Assembly: GCF_002999135.1 (NCBI RefSeq)
Contig: NZ_CP027229.1
Coordinates: 2,703,501-2,767,500, forward strand
DNA: 64,000 nucleotides
Direction: 5' to 3'
From: Capnocytophaga sp. oral taxon 878
GTDB taxonomy: Bacteria; Bacteroidota; Bacteroidia; Flavobacteriales; Flavobacteriaceae
The position numbers and the translations under genes are program-made. Below are positions 47,611 through 56,320 of the stretch, one piece after another; the stretch's first letter is position 1; each line of letters opens with the position of its first letter. Under the pieces are notes generated by a model that was given only the letters and a program-made list of their open reading frames with translations, was not told where the DNA came from and searched no databases.

Positions 47611-49722
47611 TTAGTAATTGATATTTAGATTATAAGCGAGCTTAAAATAGAATGCGCGCCCGTTACCTACAGGGAAGTCACGTTCTGTTACTACGCCTGA
47701 GAGTGAGGTTTGGGTGAGATTGACATTGATTATATTGAGGAGGTTGCGGGCTCCGGCAATAAATTCTATTCGTTTTTTCCAGAAATATTGTTGATAGGAG
47801 AAGTTTAGGTGTCCGTAAGGGGATAGGTTGCCTAAAGCAGCGCCATCGTTGGCGGCCATCCACATTTGAGATTTTCCTGTGAACTTGTATTTGGCGGTGA
47901 TAATGCTTTGAGTTTTGGGTATGCGCCAAGTAATTCCGGCATCGGCATTGATGTTCAGTAGGTAGCGGTTGTCACGTTTTACTACGGACATATCATCGGT
48001 TTGGGATACCCATACGAAAGCGCCACTAAGGGTGAAATCAATATTATTGAGGTGGAGTGTATTGGTGCTGATGATATTATTGTTTTTGAAGCGGCTTACA
48101 TTCATATATTGGGTGCGAGGCATTCCGCCTTCGACAGATAATAGTAGGTTTTCGATCTTATCATTAATGCGGTTGATGCTAAATGAAAGGTTATTAAGCA
48201 GGCTGTGCCCTTTATCGCCCCAAGAGGTAAGTTTTTTGAGGTTTAGTTCGGCGGAGTAACTTCGTTCGGGGGTGAGGTTTTCATTTCCTAAGAATACGTG
48301 GCCGACGAATATATTTCGGACGTAGAGTTCTTGGAAGGAAGGGGTGCGGTAGGCTTGGCCTGCTGAGGCACGAAGCTGTATGTTGGCAGGGAGGGTGTAG
48401 CGAGCGCCTAAAGAATAGGCGTATTGGTTATTGAAGAGTTTTTGTATGGAATAGCGTACTCCTGGGCGGATAGATAGCTTGGGGGTGATGTTGATTTCGG
48501 AAGAGATATATCCGTCATAATTATCGATGGCTTTATCGACTATTTTAAGTGTAGAGCCTTCGTCTTTAAGTACGGCATATCCTTGGTTATGGGCGGCTTC
48601 ATAACCTATTTCAACTTGGTGTTTTTTCTCGCCAAAGGCATGGCTTATGGCACCTGTGGAGTACCATACATCCATTGATTGGTTTTTTTGTTTTTCGTTG
48701 TTTAGTTCGGTACGGTAATCGATAAGGTAGCGGAATTTTTCTTCAAAGCGCTCTTGGTACTGGTAAGCAATAGAAAAATCATACTTAATGAAGTTGTTTT
48801 TGCCATTGAGGTTTAGGATGTGAGAGTTCCGGAGGTAATAGTCACGACGGTCATCACCAAAAGTATAATCGCCATAGAGGGGGCTATAGTTTTTTTCGGT
48901 GGTGCGATCAAAGGAATTGTACTGATCTTTCATATAATCAAACTTGTACATCAGTTTGTACTGAGGGGTTTGATAATAGGTGAGGAAATTGGTTTGGTAT
49001 AGGAAGTAAGGGGCACGCTCAAAGCCACGTAGTCCATCCATTTTTTCGTGATTTTTGCCTTTGTATTTACCCCAAAACCCGTTAAAATTGGTGCGGTTCA
49101 TACCTAAAGAAGTAAACCAACGCTTGCTGAGGTTGGTAGCAGCACGGAAACTTAGATAGTGTTTACCTTTATTGAGTAGGTTATATTCTTTAGTAAGAGA
49201 TTCTTCTTGAAGAGTGTATGTAATATCCCACTTGTTCCGTGCTGATTTTTTGGTGATAATATTCATTATGCCTGTTACAGCATTGGCACCGTGAGTTACA
49301 CCCATAGCACCCTCAATAATCTCAATGCGCTCCACCTCATCAATGTTAATTTGAGAAAGATCGGTATTGACGCCTAAGCCATCTTCATTTACTAAAGGGA
49401 TGTTATCAATAAATATTTTGAAATAGTTAGCTCCTAAGCCGTATAGAGATACTTTTTCTTTGCCTGTAGCGGCATCGGGTAGTACAGTGATGTTTACATA
49501 CTGATTAAGCACATCGCCTAAATGAGTGGCTCCTGCGGCTTTTATTTGCTCTTTAGTTATTACTTGTACGTTTTTCACTGCTTTTGTGGCCGACTGCGGA
49601 GCTATTTGTCCAGATACTACTACCTCATCTAGTTTTATTTCTTTTTCATTTTGAGCGGAGATAGTAAGAGGCACGAACAAAGTTAAGCAAAATATATATG
49701 TGTAAAAGAGTAAGGATTTCAT
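47611..49722 (-). CDS. TonB-dependent outer-membrane receptor (HmuR-like)
   Basis: A 703-residue outer-membrane receptor. Signal peptide (residues 1-23, ending SAQ). The plug domain covers about residues 30-160 (DEVVVSGQ as TonB-box region, VERIEIIEGAMGVTHGANAVTGIMNIITKK). A 22-strand barrel follows, ending KLAYNLNINY with a terminal aromatic residue. No carboxypeptidase-like N-terminal extension is present. Upstream it overlaps the lipocalin-like gene by 4 nt; downstream is HmuY. Heme or hemoprotein import is the best guess from neighbours. Confidence 0.93.
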   Translation of the reverse strand: MKSLLFYTYIFCLTLFVPLTISAQNEKEIKLDEVVVSGQIAPQSATKAVKNVQVITKEQIKAAGATHLGDVLNQYVNITVLPDAATGKEKVSLYGLGANYFKIFIDNIPLVNEDGLGVNTDLSQINIDEVERIEIIEGAMGVTHGANAVTGIMNIITKKSARNKWDITYTLQEESLTKEYNLLNKGKHYLSFRAATNLSKRWFTSLGMNRTNFNGFWGKYKGKNHEKMDGLRGFERAPYFLYQTNFLTYYQTPQYKLMYKFDYMKDQYNSFDRTTEKNYSPLYGDYTFGDDRRDYYLRNSHILNLNGKNNFIKYDFSIAYQYQERFEEKFRYLIDYRTELNNEKQKNQSMDVWYSTGAISHAFGEKKHQVEIGYEAAHNQGYAVLKDEGSTLKIVDKAIDNYDGYISSEINITPKLSIRPGVRYSIQKLFNNQYAYSLGARYTLPANIQLRASAGQAYRTPSFQELYVRNIFVGHVFLGNENLTPERSYSAELNLKKLTSWGDKGHSLLNNLSFSINRINDKIENLLLSVEGGMPRTQYMNVSRFKNNNIISTNTLHLNNIDFTLSGAFVWVSQTDDMSVVKRDNRYLLNINADAGITWRIPKTQSIITAKYKFTGKSQMWMAANDGAALGNLSPYGHLNFSYQQYFWKKRIEFIAGARNLLNIINVNLTQTSLSGVVTERDFPVGNGRAFYFKLAYNLNINY

Positions 49723-50570
49723 TTATATTTTTGTTCGTGTTTGTAATATTCATTTTCGTAATCACCAGCTAGTCCGTCTACAAATCCCCAGAACTCTAAA
49801 GTTCCATTACCTACACGGAATTCGCGTAATCCTATATTTGTTTTACCTTTAAAACGGTTTTTTACAGCAATAATACCTAAGCCTTCTGATAGGGTATAGG
49901 TGCCTTTGTAGATAGATTCTCGGCATTCATTTTTAGTGTATCGGTATTGGTGAAAGATAATAGAATCTTTAGTGATAATGACCTTTTGTTGGCCACGGCA
50001 TCCATTAAATTTTTCTAAATCGGCACTATAGTTATAAGTGTCATTCCGCCATAAAGCATTGATGTACCAAGTGCCAAGAATTTCTTTAGCAGGGTCATAC
50101 ACATAGTTTTTTTGGTAAGTAATTGTTTGGGTAGCCCCATTATTGGCTTTGTATACCATTGTAAGGGTGTTACTTGCAAGGGTATAGGAGTAAACCTCGG
50201 TAGCAGTACCACCAATATTATTTAATACTAACTGCTGGGTAGTAAAGCTATAGGTTTTAGCCTCAGTAGTAAAACTACAAGCATCTTTTGCTTCATTGGC
50301 CGAGGTAGAAGGTGTGTATCTGTATAGGGTGCGAGTAGCAGTGCCATCAGCAGCAAAAGTAATATAACTTTTTCTGCTACAGTTAGATAAAGGTTCATTA
50401 TTTGGGTCTTCCAAACCAATTAATTGCCACTTGCCTACCAACTGTTGTTGTGGGGTAGGGGTAGGAGTAGGAGTAATAGGGGCAGGCTTAGGAGTAGGTT
50501 CATCACCTCCTTTTTGGCAGCTACCTAATAATAAGCCTGCAAATAGGATAATTAAATATAGAGGTTTCAT
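49719..50570 (-). CDS. lipocalin-like lipoprotein with two domains
   Basis: A 283-residue lipoprotein. Lipobox Cys at residue 18 (LGSC) is followed by QKGGDE and a Pro/Thr-rich linker. Two lipocalin-like modules follow, each starting with a GxW motif: VGKWQLIGL near residue 45 and LGTWYINALW near 165. Lipocalin-like domains bind small hydrophobic ligands such as heme, which would suit the operon, but the ligand is unproven. The stop overlaps the TonB receptor ATG by 4 nt. Confidence 0.78.
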   Translation of the reverse strand: MKPLYLIILFAGLLLGSCQKGGDEPTPKPAPITPTPTPTPQQQLVGKWQLIGLEDPNNEPLSNCSRKSYITFAADGTATRTLYRYTPSTSANEAKDACSFTTEAKTYSFTTQQLVLNNIGGTATEVYSYTLASNTLTMVYKANNGATQTITYQKNYVYDPAKEILGTWYINALWRNDTYNYSADLEKFNGCRGQQKVIITKDSIIFHQYRYTKNECRESIYKGTYTLSEGLGIIAVKNRFKGKTNIGLREFRVGNGTLEFWGFVDGLAGDYENEYYKHEQKYK

Positions 50571-50577
50571 AAGAAGA

Positions 50578-51780
50578 TTAATCTTTTTTAGGACGTTCAG
50601 ATAATGGTCTAATTTTAGCCTTGAAGCTATCGGGGCACCAAGTAGCCTCTTTGTAGAGTTTTACACTCTCATCAGGTACATATACTTTTTTGAGAGAGCC
50701 TACAAATGACACATTGTAGTAAGCCCATTCGGGTATGGTGCGTGAGTGTAATACTAAGGTTTCAACAGGTGCATAACTAAAGGGGAAGTCTCCCATTTTG
50801 ATTACACTTTCAGGTATTTCTAGTTCTTTAAGTTTGGTACAACCTACAAAAGCAATAGCTCCTATCTGTTTTAGTCCTTCTTGAAGTTTCAGTTCACTAA
50901 GCTCATCGCAACTAGCAAAGGCATAACCACCAATCTTTTTTACTGAACGTGGAATAGTGATGCTTTCAATCTTTGAGCCAGCAAGGGCAAAGTCGGCTAT
51001 TTCTTCAATACCTTCTTCTAAGTTGATACTTTTAAGGCGTATACACCCTACAAACACTCCTTTAGGTAGTGAAGTTATGCCTTTAGGCAGGGTAATGCTT
51101 TCCAAAAATGAAAGTCCTTCAAAAGCGTGGTGTCCTATCTTGGTAACACCATTAGGTAAGATAATTGATTTTATAGCAAAACGATCGGTATAGAAAACCC
51201 CTTCGTGCCCACTATTACCATAAGTGTAGCTAAAAGCATTCTCTTTGATGGTGGTAATGTTATTAAGCCGCAAATCGGTACGCATATCTATATGCAAGGT
51301 TTGAGGGTTAAGCCACGAAAGAAGGGTCTTTCCATCATCCGATAATTTATAGTTAGGCAGGTCGGTATGATTTAGAGGGTTGTTATTGCCCAAGGCAAAA
51401 CCATTACCCCACCCAGCAGCGCTTTTAGGGCCATATAGTTTAGAAGCTTTGCTATCAAGGTATAAGTCACCTTCATTACCTATGTCAGCTTTAGGATAGC
51501 CTTCTCCCATACGTATAGTGTTAGGGTGTAGCCCTTTTTCCGATACAATACGGATAGGAGTGTTACCCCATCCTCGTTCATTAGTTTTAGGACCATATAA
51601 TAGCCCAGCACTCCTATCGATATAATAATCACCTATTTCACCTGTATCAATATTAGGAGGATAGTCTTTTAGGTGAATGATGCTAGCACGTTTAACAGTT
51701 ACACGTTCAATAGTTTGCTTAGTGCAGGAAGTGCTTAAAGCTATTAGTAACCCACACAAGCCTATTAGTATATTCTTCAT
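50578..51780 (-). CDS. BspA-type LRR lipoprotein with GPKT repeats
   Basis: A 400-residue lipoprotein with lipobox Cys at residue 19 (STSC). Residues about 47-130 hold two copies of a GxxGDxYxD...LYGPKT...GWGN module. Residues about 175-360 hold LRR_5/BspA repeats (IGHHAFEGLSFLESI, LPKGVFVGCIRLKSI, IGGYAFASCDELSEL, IGAIAFVGCTKLKEL). It is a close paralogue of the next gene upstream and shares the operon. A host or co-aggregation adhesin is the likely role. Confidence 0.88.
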   Translation of the reverse strand: MKNILIGLCGLLIALSTSCTKQTIERVTVKRASIIHLKDYPPNIDTGEIGDYYIDRSAGLLYGPKTNERGWGNTPIRIVSEKGLHPNTIRMGEGYPKADIGNEGDLYLDSKASKLYGPKSAAGWGNGFALGNNNPLNHTDLPNYKLSDDGKTLLSWLNPQTLHIDMRTDLRLNNITTIKENAFSYTYGNSGHEGVFYTDRFAIKSIILPNGVTKIGHHAFEGLSFLESITLPKGITSLPKGVFVGCIRLKSINLEEGIEEIADFALAGSKIESITIPRSVKKIGGYAFASCDELSELKLQEGLKQIGAIAFVGCTKLKELEIPESVIKMGDFPFSYAPVETLVLHSRTIPEWAYYNVSFVGSLKKVYVPDESVKLYKEATWCPDSFKAKIRPLSERPKKD

Positions 51781-51798
51781 TATTAAGGGTGTTAAGGG

Positions 51799-52953
51799 TT
51801 ATTTTATAGCTTCAATAATATCAGTGTATTCAGGGAATTTTTCTTTGTATTTATCTACAAATTGTGATGGCACATAAATATGTTCTATTGTAGCACCCGC
51901 AAAAGGATCTCCCTCAATAGTAGGAACATCGCCTAAAAAGGTAACACTTATTTTCTGACTCGTTTCATTGAATTGTGCCTCACCCAATCCTACCAAACTC
52001 TTAGGGAAGGTAATTTTGGTAAGAGAACTACATTTATGAAAAGCCTCATTGTCTACAAGGCGCACTCCTTCATTCAGCACTACGTCTTTTAATTGCCTAC
52101 ACTCTTGAAATGCATTTTGCAGAATACGCTCACAGCTACCAGGGATCACTACCTTTTCTAAGTTTTCACATTTAAGAAATACCCCTTGGTTAATCTCTGC
52201 AAGTCCTTCAGGAAAAGCTATCGTTTTCAATGAGTTACATTTAGTAAAAGCCTCCCTTCCTATGCGTTCTAACTTACTTTCATTAGTGAAGATAACTTCT
52301 TTTAACCCAAAGTTATTCTCAAAGGCTTGAGCGCTAATTATACGTACTTCATCGCCTATTAGTATTTTCTCAAGCGAACGCTTTTGCGCAAATGCTTCCT
52401 CGCCTATTACCTCCACTAATTTTAGTTTAGGATCGGCATTCATATTAATTTCAATGGTTTTAGGGTTAGCCCAAAGAAGAAGTGTGGGCTGTCCAATGCT
52501 ATTGATATGGTAGTCTGGTAAAGATGAATCTGGGTCTTGTGATGAGCCATTATTAGGATTACCTCCTAATACTATCCCATTGCCCCATTGGTTTTTAGTC
52601 TTAGGGCCGTAAAGGGTACGAGTATTAAGATCTATATACCAATCCCCTTCATTACCCACATTTAGGGCTGGTGCTCCTGCTCCCGATAATATTTTAGCTT
52701 CCTGAGCACCTTTATTCCCAAACTGTACTGGGCTACCCCAGCCTGTTTCTGTCTTAGGACCATAAAGCTCTGCTGTAAGGGCGTTGATGTAGTAATCGCC
52801 TATCTTACCATCACTCTCCTCAGGCGGACGGTTGGCTCGTAGCATCTCGCTACCGCTTTGTTCTTCAATACGTTCTTCAATAATCTGCTTATGGCAAGAT
52901 ACCATACTACTTAGGGTCAGCAAAGTTGCTGCCCCTATGAATAACTTTTTCAT
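51799..52953 (-). CDS. BspA-type LRR lipoprotein with GPKT repeats, first gene of operon
   Basis: A 384-residue lipoprotein, lipobox Cys at residue 20 (MVSC). It has two GxxGDYYIxxxTAELYGPKT-type modules (about residues 48-130) followed by LRR_5/BspA repeats (ISAQAFENNFGLKEV, IGREAFTKCNSLKTI, INQGVFLKCENLEKV, ILQNAFQECRQLKDV). It is organised like the following gene, and the pair looks like a tandem duplication that has diverged. The promoter is at 53032-53063. Confidence 0.88.
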   Translation of the reverse strand: MKKLFIGAATLLTLSSMVSCHKQIIEERIEEQSGSEMLRANRPPEESDGKIGDYYINALTAELYGPKTETGWGSPVQFGNKGAQEAKILSGAGAPALNVGNEGDWYIDLNTRTLYGPKTKNQWGNGIVLGGNPNNGSSQDPDSSLPDYHINSIGQPTLLLWANPKTIEINMNADPKLKLVEVIGEEAFAQKRSLEKILIGDEVRIISAQAFENNFGLKEVIFTNESKLERIGREAFTKCNSLKTIAFPEGLAEINQGVFLKCENLEKVVIPGSCERILQNAFQECRQLKDVVLNEGVRLVDNEAFHKCSSLTKITFPKSLVGLGEAQFNETSQKISVTFLGDVPTIEGDPFAGATIEHIYVPSQFVDKYKEKFPEYTDIIEAIK

Positions 52954-53031
52954 TGTTCGATGATGATTATTTAATTTAGAATTATTTATTTGTCCTACTA
53001 TTTAAATTCAGTTGAAATAGTGTTACGGCCG

Positions 53032-53063
53032 CAAAAGTACAACTATTTTATATTCGATCCAAA
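53032..53063 (-). promoter_or_regulatory. promoter of the heme/surface operon
   Basis: On the minus strand TTTG (53060-53063), 20 nt, TACTTTTG (53032-53039), 79 nt before the first ATG. No other consensus promoter was found within the operon down to 41194. Confidence 0.8.
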
Positions 53064-53080
53064 TAAAATATCGTTTTTAA

Positions 53081-53127
53081 CATAAAAAGAAATTGGCCAA
53101 CTCACATTTTCAGCAAGTTAGCCAATT
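53081..53127 (-). terminator. terminator of the M1 peptidase gene
   Basis: AATTGGCCAACT (53091-53102) and AGTTAGCCAATT (53116-53127) pair over 12 bp with one mismatch. On the minus strand the stem is followed by TCTTTTT. It lies about 33 nt past the peptidase stop. Confidence 0.75.
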
Positions 53128-53159
53128 ATTTTTTAGTTCTTTTCTCTATTCAGGAATAG

Positions 53160-55028
53160 TTATTTTCTATATGTATTATTCTCTTTATTCATATCCACGC
53201 TCTTATTTTCAGCATCTATCTCAATACTTTCAATCTTTTCCAAAGGAATATCAAGCTCAAAAGTATAAGTAGTGTTACCCCAGCCCCAAGCAGGAAGTAC
53301 CGTGCGGGTATAAGCCTGATAAGTATTAGGTTTCTCTCCATAAGTCATACGTAATGGGATATAAACATACTGCTTTTTACCTGTCACATCAGTAACAAAA
53401 AGGTCTATAGGCAGTGGTAGGCGGTCTTTGCGTTTTAGGGTAACACTTGTTTTATTACCTTTAGCCTCTACTTTCTCTATAGCGTAATCAGCCGTATGGT
53501 CTGTCTCCATAAATTCATTCAAAAACCATTGTAATTGCATCCCCGATACCTTCTCAGCTATACGTATAAAGTCATTAGGAGTAGGGTTCTTAAAGGCATA
53601 GGTGTTGTAATAGCGTTTCAAAGTCTTCATCAATGCCTCATTACCCATAATATAATCTAATTGGGTAAGGAAAAGCAATCCTTTGTAGTATGCCGTTATA
53701 CTGTAAGCTCTATTGGTAGCATATCTATCCGAATGCGTAATAGTAGGCTCATTCATTCCCGATGATACTAAGTATTCCAGTCCTAAGTATGAACCTTCAA
53801 AAGGATCTTTATCTGCCGCTATCAGCCCCAAAACCTTTTGCCTTGCAAGGTATTCTATGTATGAAGTAAAGCCCTCATCCATCCAAGGGTAAGCCGCTTC
53901 ATCAGTAGCCAATAAATGCTGGAACCAAGCGTGTGCCAGCTCGTGAGTAGCTGTACCTATAAGTCCTTCATATCGCTCACCACCTACCATCAGCGTACAC
54001 ATAGCGTATTCCATACCACCATCGCCTCCTTGTATGAATGAGTATTGCTCCCAAGGGTATTTACCTATAAGATTATTAAAGTACTCAAACACTTTAAGCA
54101 TACCAGGCTGTATCTTTTTCCACGTCTCAGCATATTTTTTGTAGAAGAAATGTATAGTCTTACCATCAGCCAATATATGCTTATCGTGCGTATATTCAGG
54201 GTCTGCAGCCCAAGTAAAGTCGTGTACTCTATTGGCTTTAAAATGCCATGTTTTGGTCTTCACTTTTTTAGGCAATACAGGTACTTTCACTCCCGCATCT
54301 TCATAACCGCAGCCCATCTCATTCGCATTTTGTAGTACCCCCGAGCCTGCTACTACATACCTTTTATCAAGAGTGATTTTTACGTCGAAATCTCCCCATA
54401 CACCGTAAAACTCACGTCCCAAGTATTCCGTAGTATGCCACCCTTTATGGTCATAAGCCACCATTTTAGGGTACCATTGTGCCATCGATAAGGCCACCCC
54501 ATCACTGCTATTTCGCCCTGCGCGGCGTATCATTACAGGCACTTGTCCCTCAAAAGTCATTGTAAGCACCGTCTTTTCTTTAGGCAGCAAAGGCTTGTCC
54601 AGCGTTACTTTTAGTATAGTACTCTCGTGAGTATACCTCACATTACTCCCATCTTGCCGAAGCGATGTAATCCGCAAATAACCTATTTCATTCTCCGATA
54701 GTTTAGCTATCCTACTCTCGTAAATAGGGTTTTGGCGCGTCCCAAGGTTATTCACCATACGCCCATCAGGGTCTGGTAACGTTTGCAGATTGCTGTCCAT
54801 CTCACTATTGGGCTGAAAAGCGTTGAAGTACAAGTGGTAAAACACCGTACGTAACGTATCTGGCGAGTTGTTAAAATACGTGAGTTGCTGCGTGCCCTTA
54901 TACCGGAAGTTATTCACATCCATTTGCACATCCATCTCGTAATTCGCTTGTTGTTGCCAAGGGTTATCTTGTCCCATAGCTGTCAAACTCAATACTAAGC
55001 CACAAAAGGCTAAAAGTGTTTTTTTCAT
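53160..55028 (-). CDS. M1 family metallopeptidase
   Basis: A 622-residue zinc aminopeptidase-type enzyme. A signal peptide (residues 1-19, ending MGQ) places it in the periplasm or outside. The zinc site is HELAH at 362-366 with the third ligand E385 (HExxH-18-E). The exopeptidase motif GxMEN appears as GGMEYAM just before it. C-terminal helical and beta domains follow. It is a single-gene transcript with its own promoter and terminator. Substrate unknown; peptide nutrition is likely in an oral or asaccharolytic-type flavobacterium. Confidence 0.93.
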   Translation of the reverse strand: MKKTLLAFCGLVLSLTAMGQDNPWQQQANYEMDVQMDVNNFRYKGTQQLTYFNNSPDTLRTVFYHLYFNAFQPNSEMDSNLQTLPDPDGRMVNNLGTRQNPIYESRIAKLSENEIGYLRITSLRQDGSNVRYTHESTILKVTLDKPLLPKEKTVLTMTFEGQVPVMIRRAGRNSSDGVALSMAQWYPKMVAYDHKGWHTTEYLGREFYGVWGDFDVKITLDKRYVVAGSGVLQNANEMGCGYEDAGVKVPVLPKKVKTKTWHFKANRVHDFTWAADPEYTHDKHILADGKTIHFFYKKYAETWKKIQPGMLKVFEYFNNLIGKYPWEQYSFIQGGDGGMEYAMCTLMVGGERYEGLIGTATHELAHAWFQHLLATDEAAYPWMDEGFTSYIEYLARQKVLGLIAADKDPFEGSYLGLEYLVSSGMNEPTITHSDRYATNRAYSITAYYKGLLFLTQLDYIMGNEALMKTLKRYYNTYAFKNPTPNDFIRIAEKVSGMQLQWFLNEFMETDHTADYAIEKVEAKGNKTSVTLKRKDRLPLPIDLFVTDVTGKKQYVYIPLRMTYGEKPNTYQAYTRTVLPAWGWGNTTYTFELDIPLEKIESIEIDAENKSVDMNKENNTYRK

Positions 55029-55066
55029 TCTATATTCGCAAATTAATTATCTTATCTTACAGACTG

Positions 55067-55097
55067 CAAAGGTAATAATAATTACCAAATTACCAAA
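55067..55097 (-). promoter_or_regulatory. promoter of the M1 peptidase gene
   Basis: On the minus strand TTTG (55094-55097), 19 nt, TACCTTTG (55067-55074), 38 nt before the ATG. Confidence 0.8.
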
Positions 55098-55440
55098 AAA
55101 AGCCACCGCCACTCTCCCCCTTCTTATCCCTTGCCTTTTGCCTAAAATTCATCTTTTTTCCCCTTTCATTGCCAATCTTTCAAAAAAGATAACTCCTATT
55201 TCACTTTTGGGCAGAAAATACAAAACCTTAATAATCAATACATTTGTCTATTAACCTCACCCCAAAAACATCGAACTACGAACGAACCTATAACGAAGGA
55301 TAAACGAACTGTAAACGAACTATAAGCAAACACACCCCTACTTTACTGGCTCTCAGTAAGTTCTTTCCAAAAAGGACTTTTTGCGAAAATCGCAACAAAA
55401 TCCTCAAAACATCACATTTTTCTCAATCTCTCTTTTCCTC
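55098..55440. other. C-rich intergenic region with repeat cluster D
   Basis: No gene seen. The plus strand is C-rich. Around the 11-bp cluster it shares short words with the 5.2-5.6 kb gap (for example ATCTTTTTTCC, TTTCATTGCC and CACAACAAAATCC-like), as if the two gaps derive from one longer element. Confidence 0.55.
55272..55326 (+). repeat. 11-bp direct-repeat cluster, copy D
   Basis: Five 11-nt units: CGAACTACGAA, CGAACCTATAA, CGAAGGATAAA, CGAACTGTAAA, CGAACTATAAG. It is more diverged than copies A-C but keeps the exact 11-nt period and the CGAA core. Confidence 0.88.
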
Positions 55441-56316
55441 TTACCTGCTCTTCCCTTGGGCTACCTCCTCAAAAAACGCCTTTAGCCTATGCCTTCCTAT
55501 CTGCATTGGCGCTACCGAGTCCATTCCCATTATCGTCAGCACAAACTCCACAACCCCATAAGCACTCCTTGGCATCACATATTTGCCTATTTTCAAAATA
55601 AAACGTCGTACCCAGTCCGGCAAGTAGCTTATTTTTACAGGCTTGCCCAATACCTCAAAAGCCAAGCGCGCAATCTCCGTTTGTGTCAAAACCTCACTCC
55701 CCCCTACATTCATTTCTCTTTCAGCACTTGCTAATTGCGCCACACACACTTCAGCCAAGTCCTCCCCGTGAATAGGGTTCATAGCCCATTGTCCTTTCCC
55801 AAAAAGCCGTACTTTACCCTCTTTAGCCATCTTTAAAAAGTTGCCCATATCACTGTAAAAAGCCGAAGGTCTCACTATACAATAACTCATTCCACTGCCT
55901 TTAAGCGCCTCTACAAACCGTTCTTTGGCAGCCCCAATACCAATATGTCGTATAGCATCCCCATTCAGTACCGATATGTACACCATTTTGCGTACCCCAC
56001 AGCGCATAGCCTCATCAAGGAGGTTTTTGTTAGCTCCATAATCCACTTGTTCGTAGGTAAGTCCGTCCTTTTGTTGGGTAATCCCTACGGCCGAAATTAC
56101 TCCGCTTATCCCCTCACACACCCCTTGCAGCGTATCAGCTTTTGTAACCTCAGCCTCCACTACCTCCAATAGCGGATGCGTGAGTAGGGAGGGTGCTATT
56201 TTTGACTTATTGCGCACCACAATACGGGTAGGGTATTCTTTTTTTAGGAGCTCAGCCAGTATATACTGACCTAAATAGCCGGTTGCTCCTGCTAATAATA
56301 TCTTTTCTGTTTTCAT
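55441..56316 (-). CDS. NAD(P)-binding protein (atypical SDR/NmrA-like)
   Basis: A 291-residue Rossmann-fold protein. GATGYLGQY at residues 10-18 is the atypical-SDR dinucleotide motif. VISAVGIT, YISVLNG and YCIVRPSAFYSDM are typical of NmrA/complex-I-assembly-like members. The C-terminal third has one or two hydrophobic helices (VRRFILKIGKYVMP). It lies 4 nt downstream of a close paralogue and shares its opening codons almost exactly. Substrate unknown. Confidence 0.87.
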   Translation of the reverse strand: MKTEKILLAGATGYLGQYILAELLKKEYPTRIVVRNKSKIAPSLLTHPLLEVVEAEVTKADTLQGVCEGISGVISAVGITQQKDGLTYEQVDYGANKNLLDEAMRCGVRKMVYISVLNGDAIRHIGIGAAKERFVEALKGSGMSYCIVRPSAFYSDMGNFLKMAKEGKVRLFGKGQWAMNPIHGEDLAEVCVAQLASAEREMNVGGSEVLTQTEIARLAFEVLGKPVKISYLPDWVRRFILKIGKYVMPRSAYGVVEFVLTIMGMDSVAPMQIGRHRLKAFFEEVAQGKSR

Positions 56317-56320
56317 TGGG

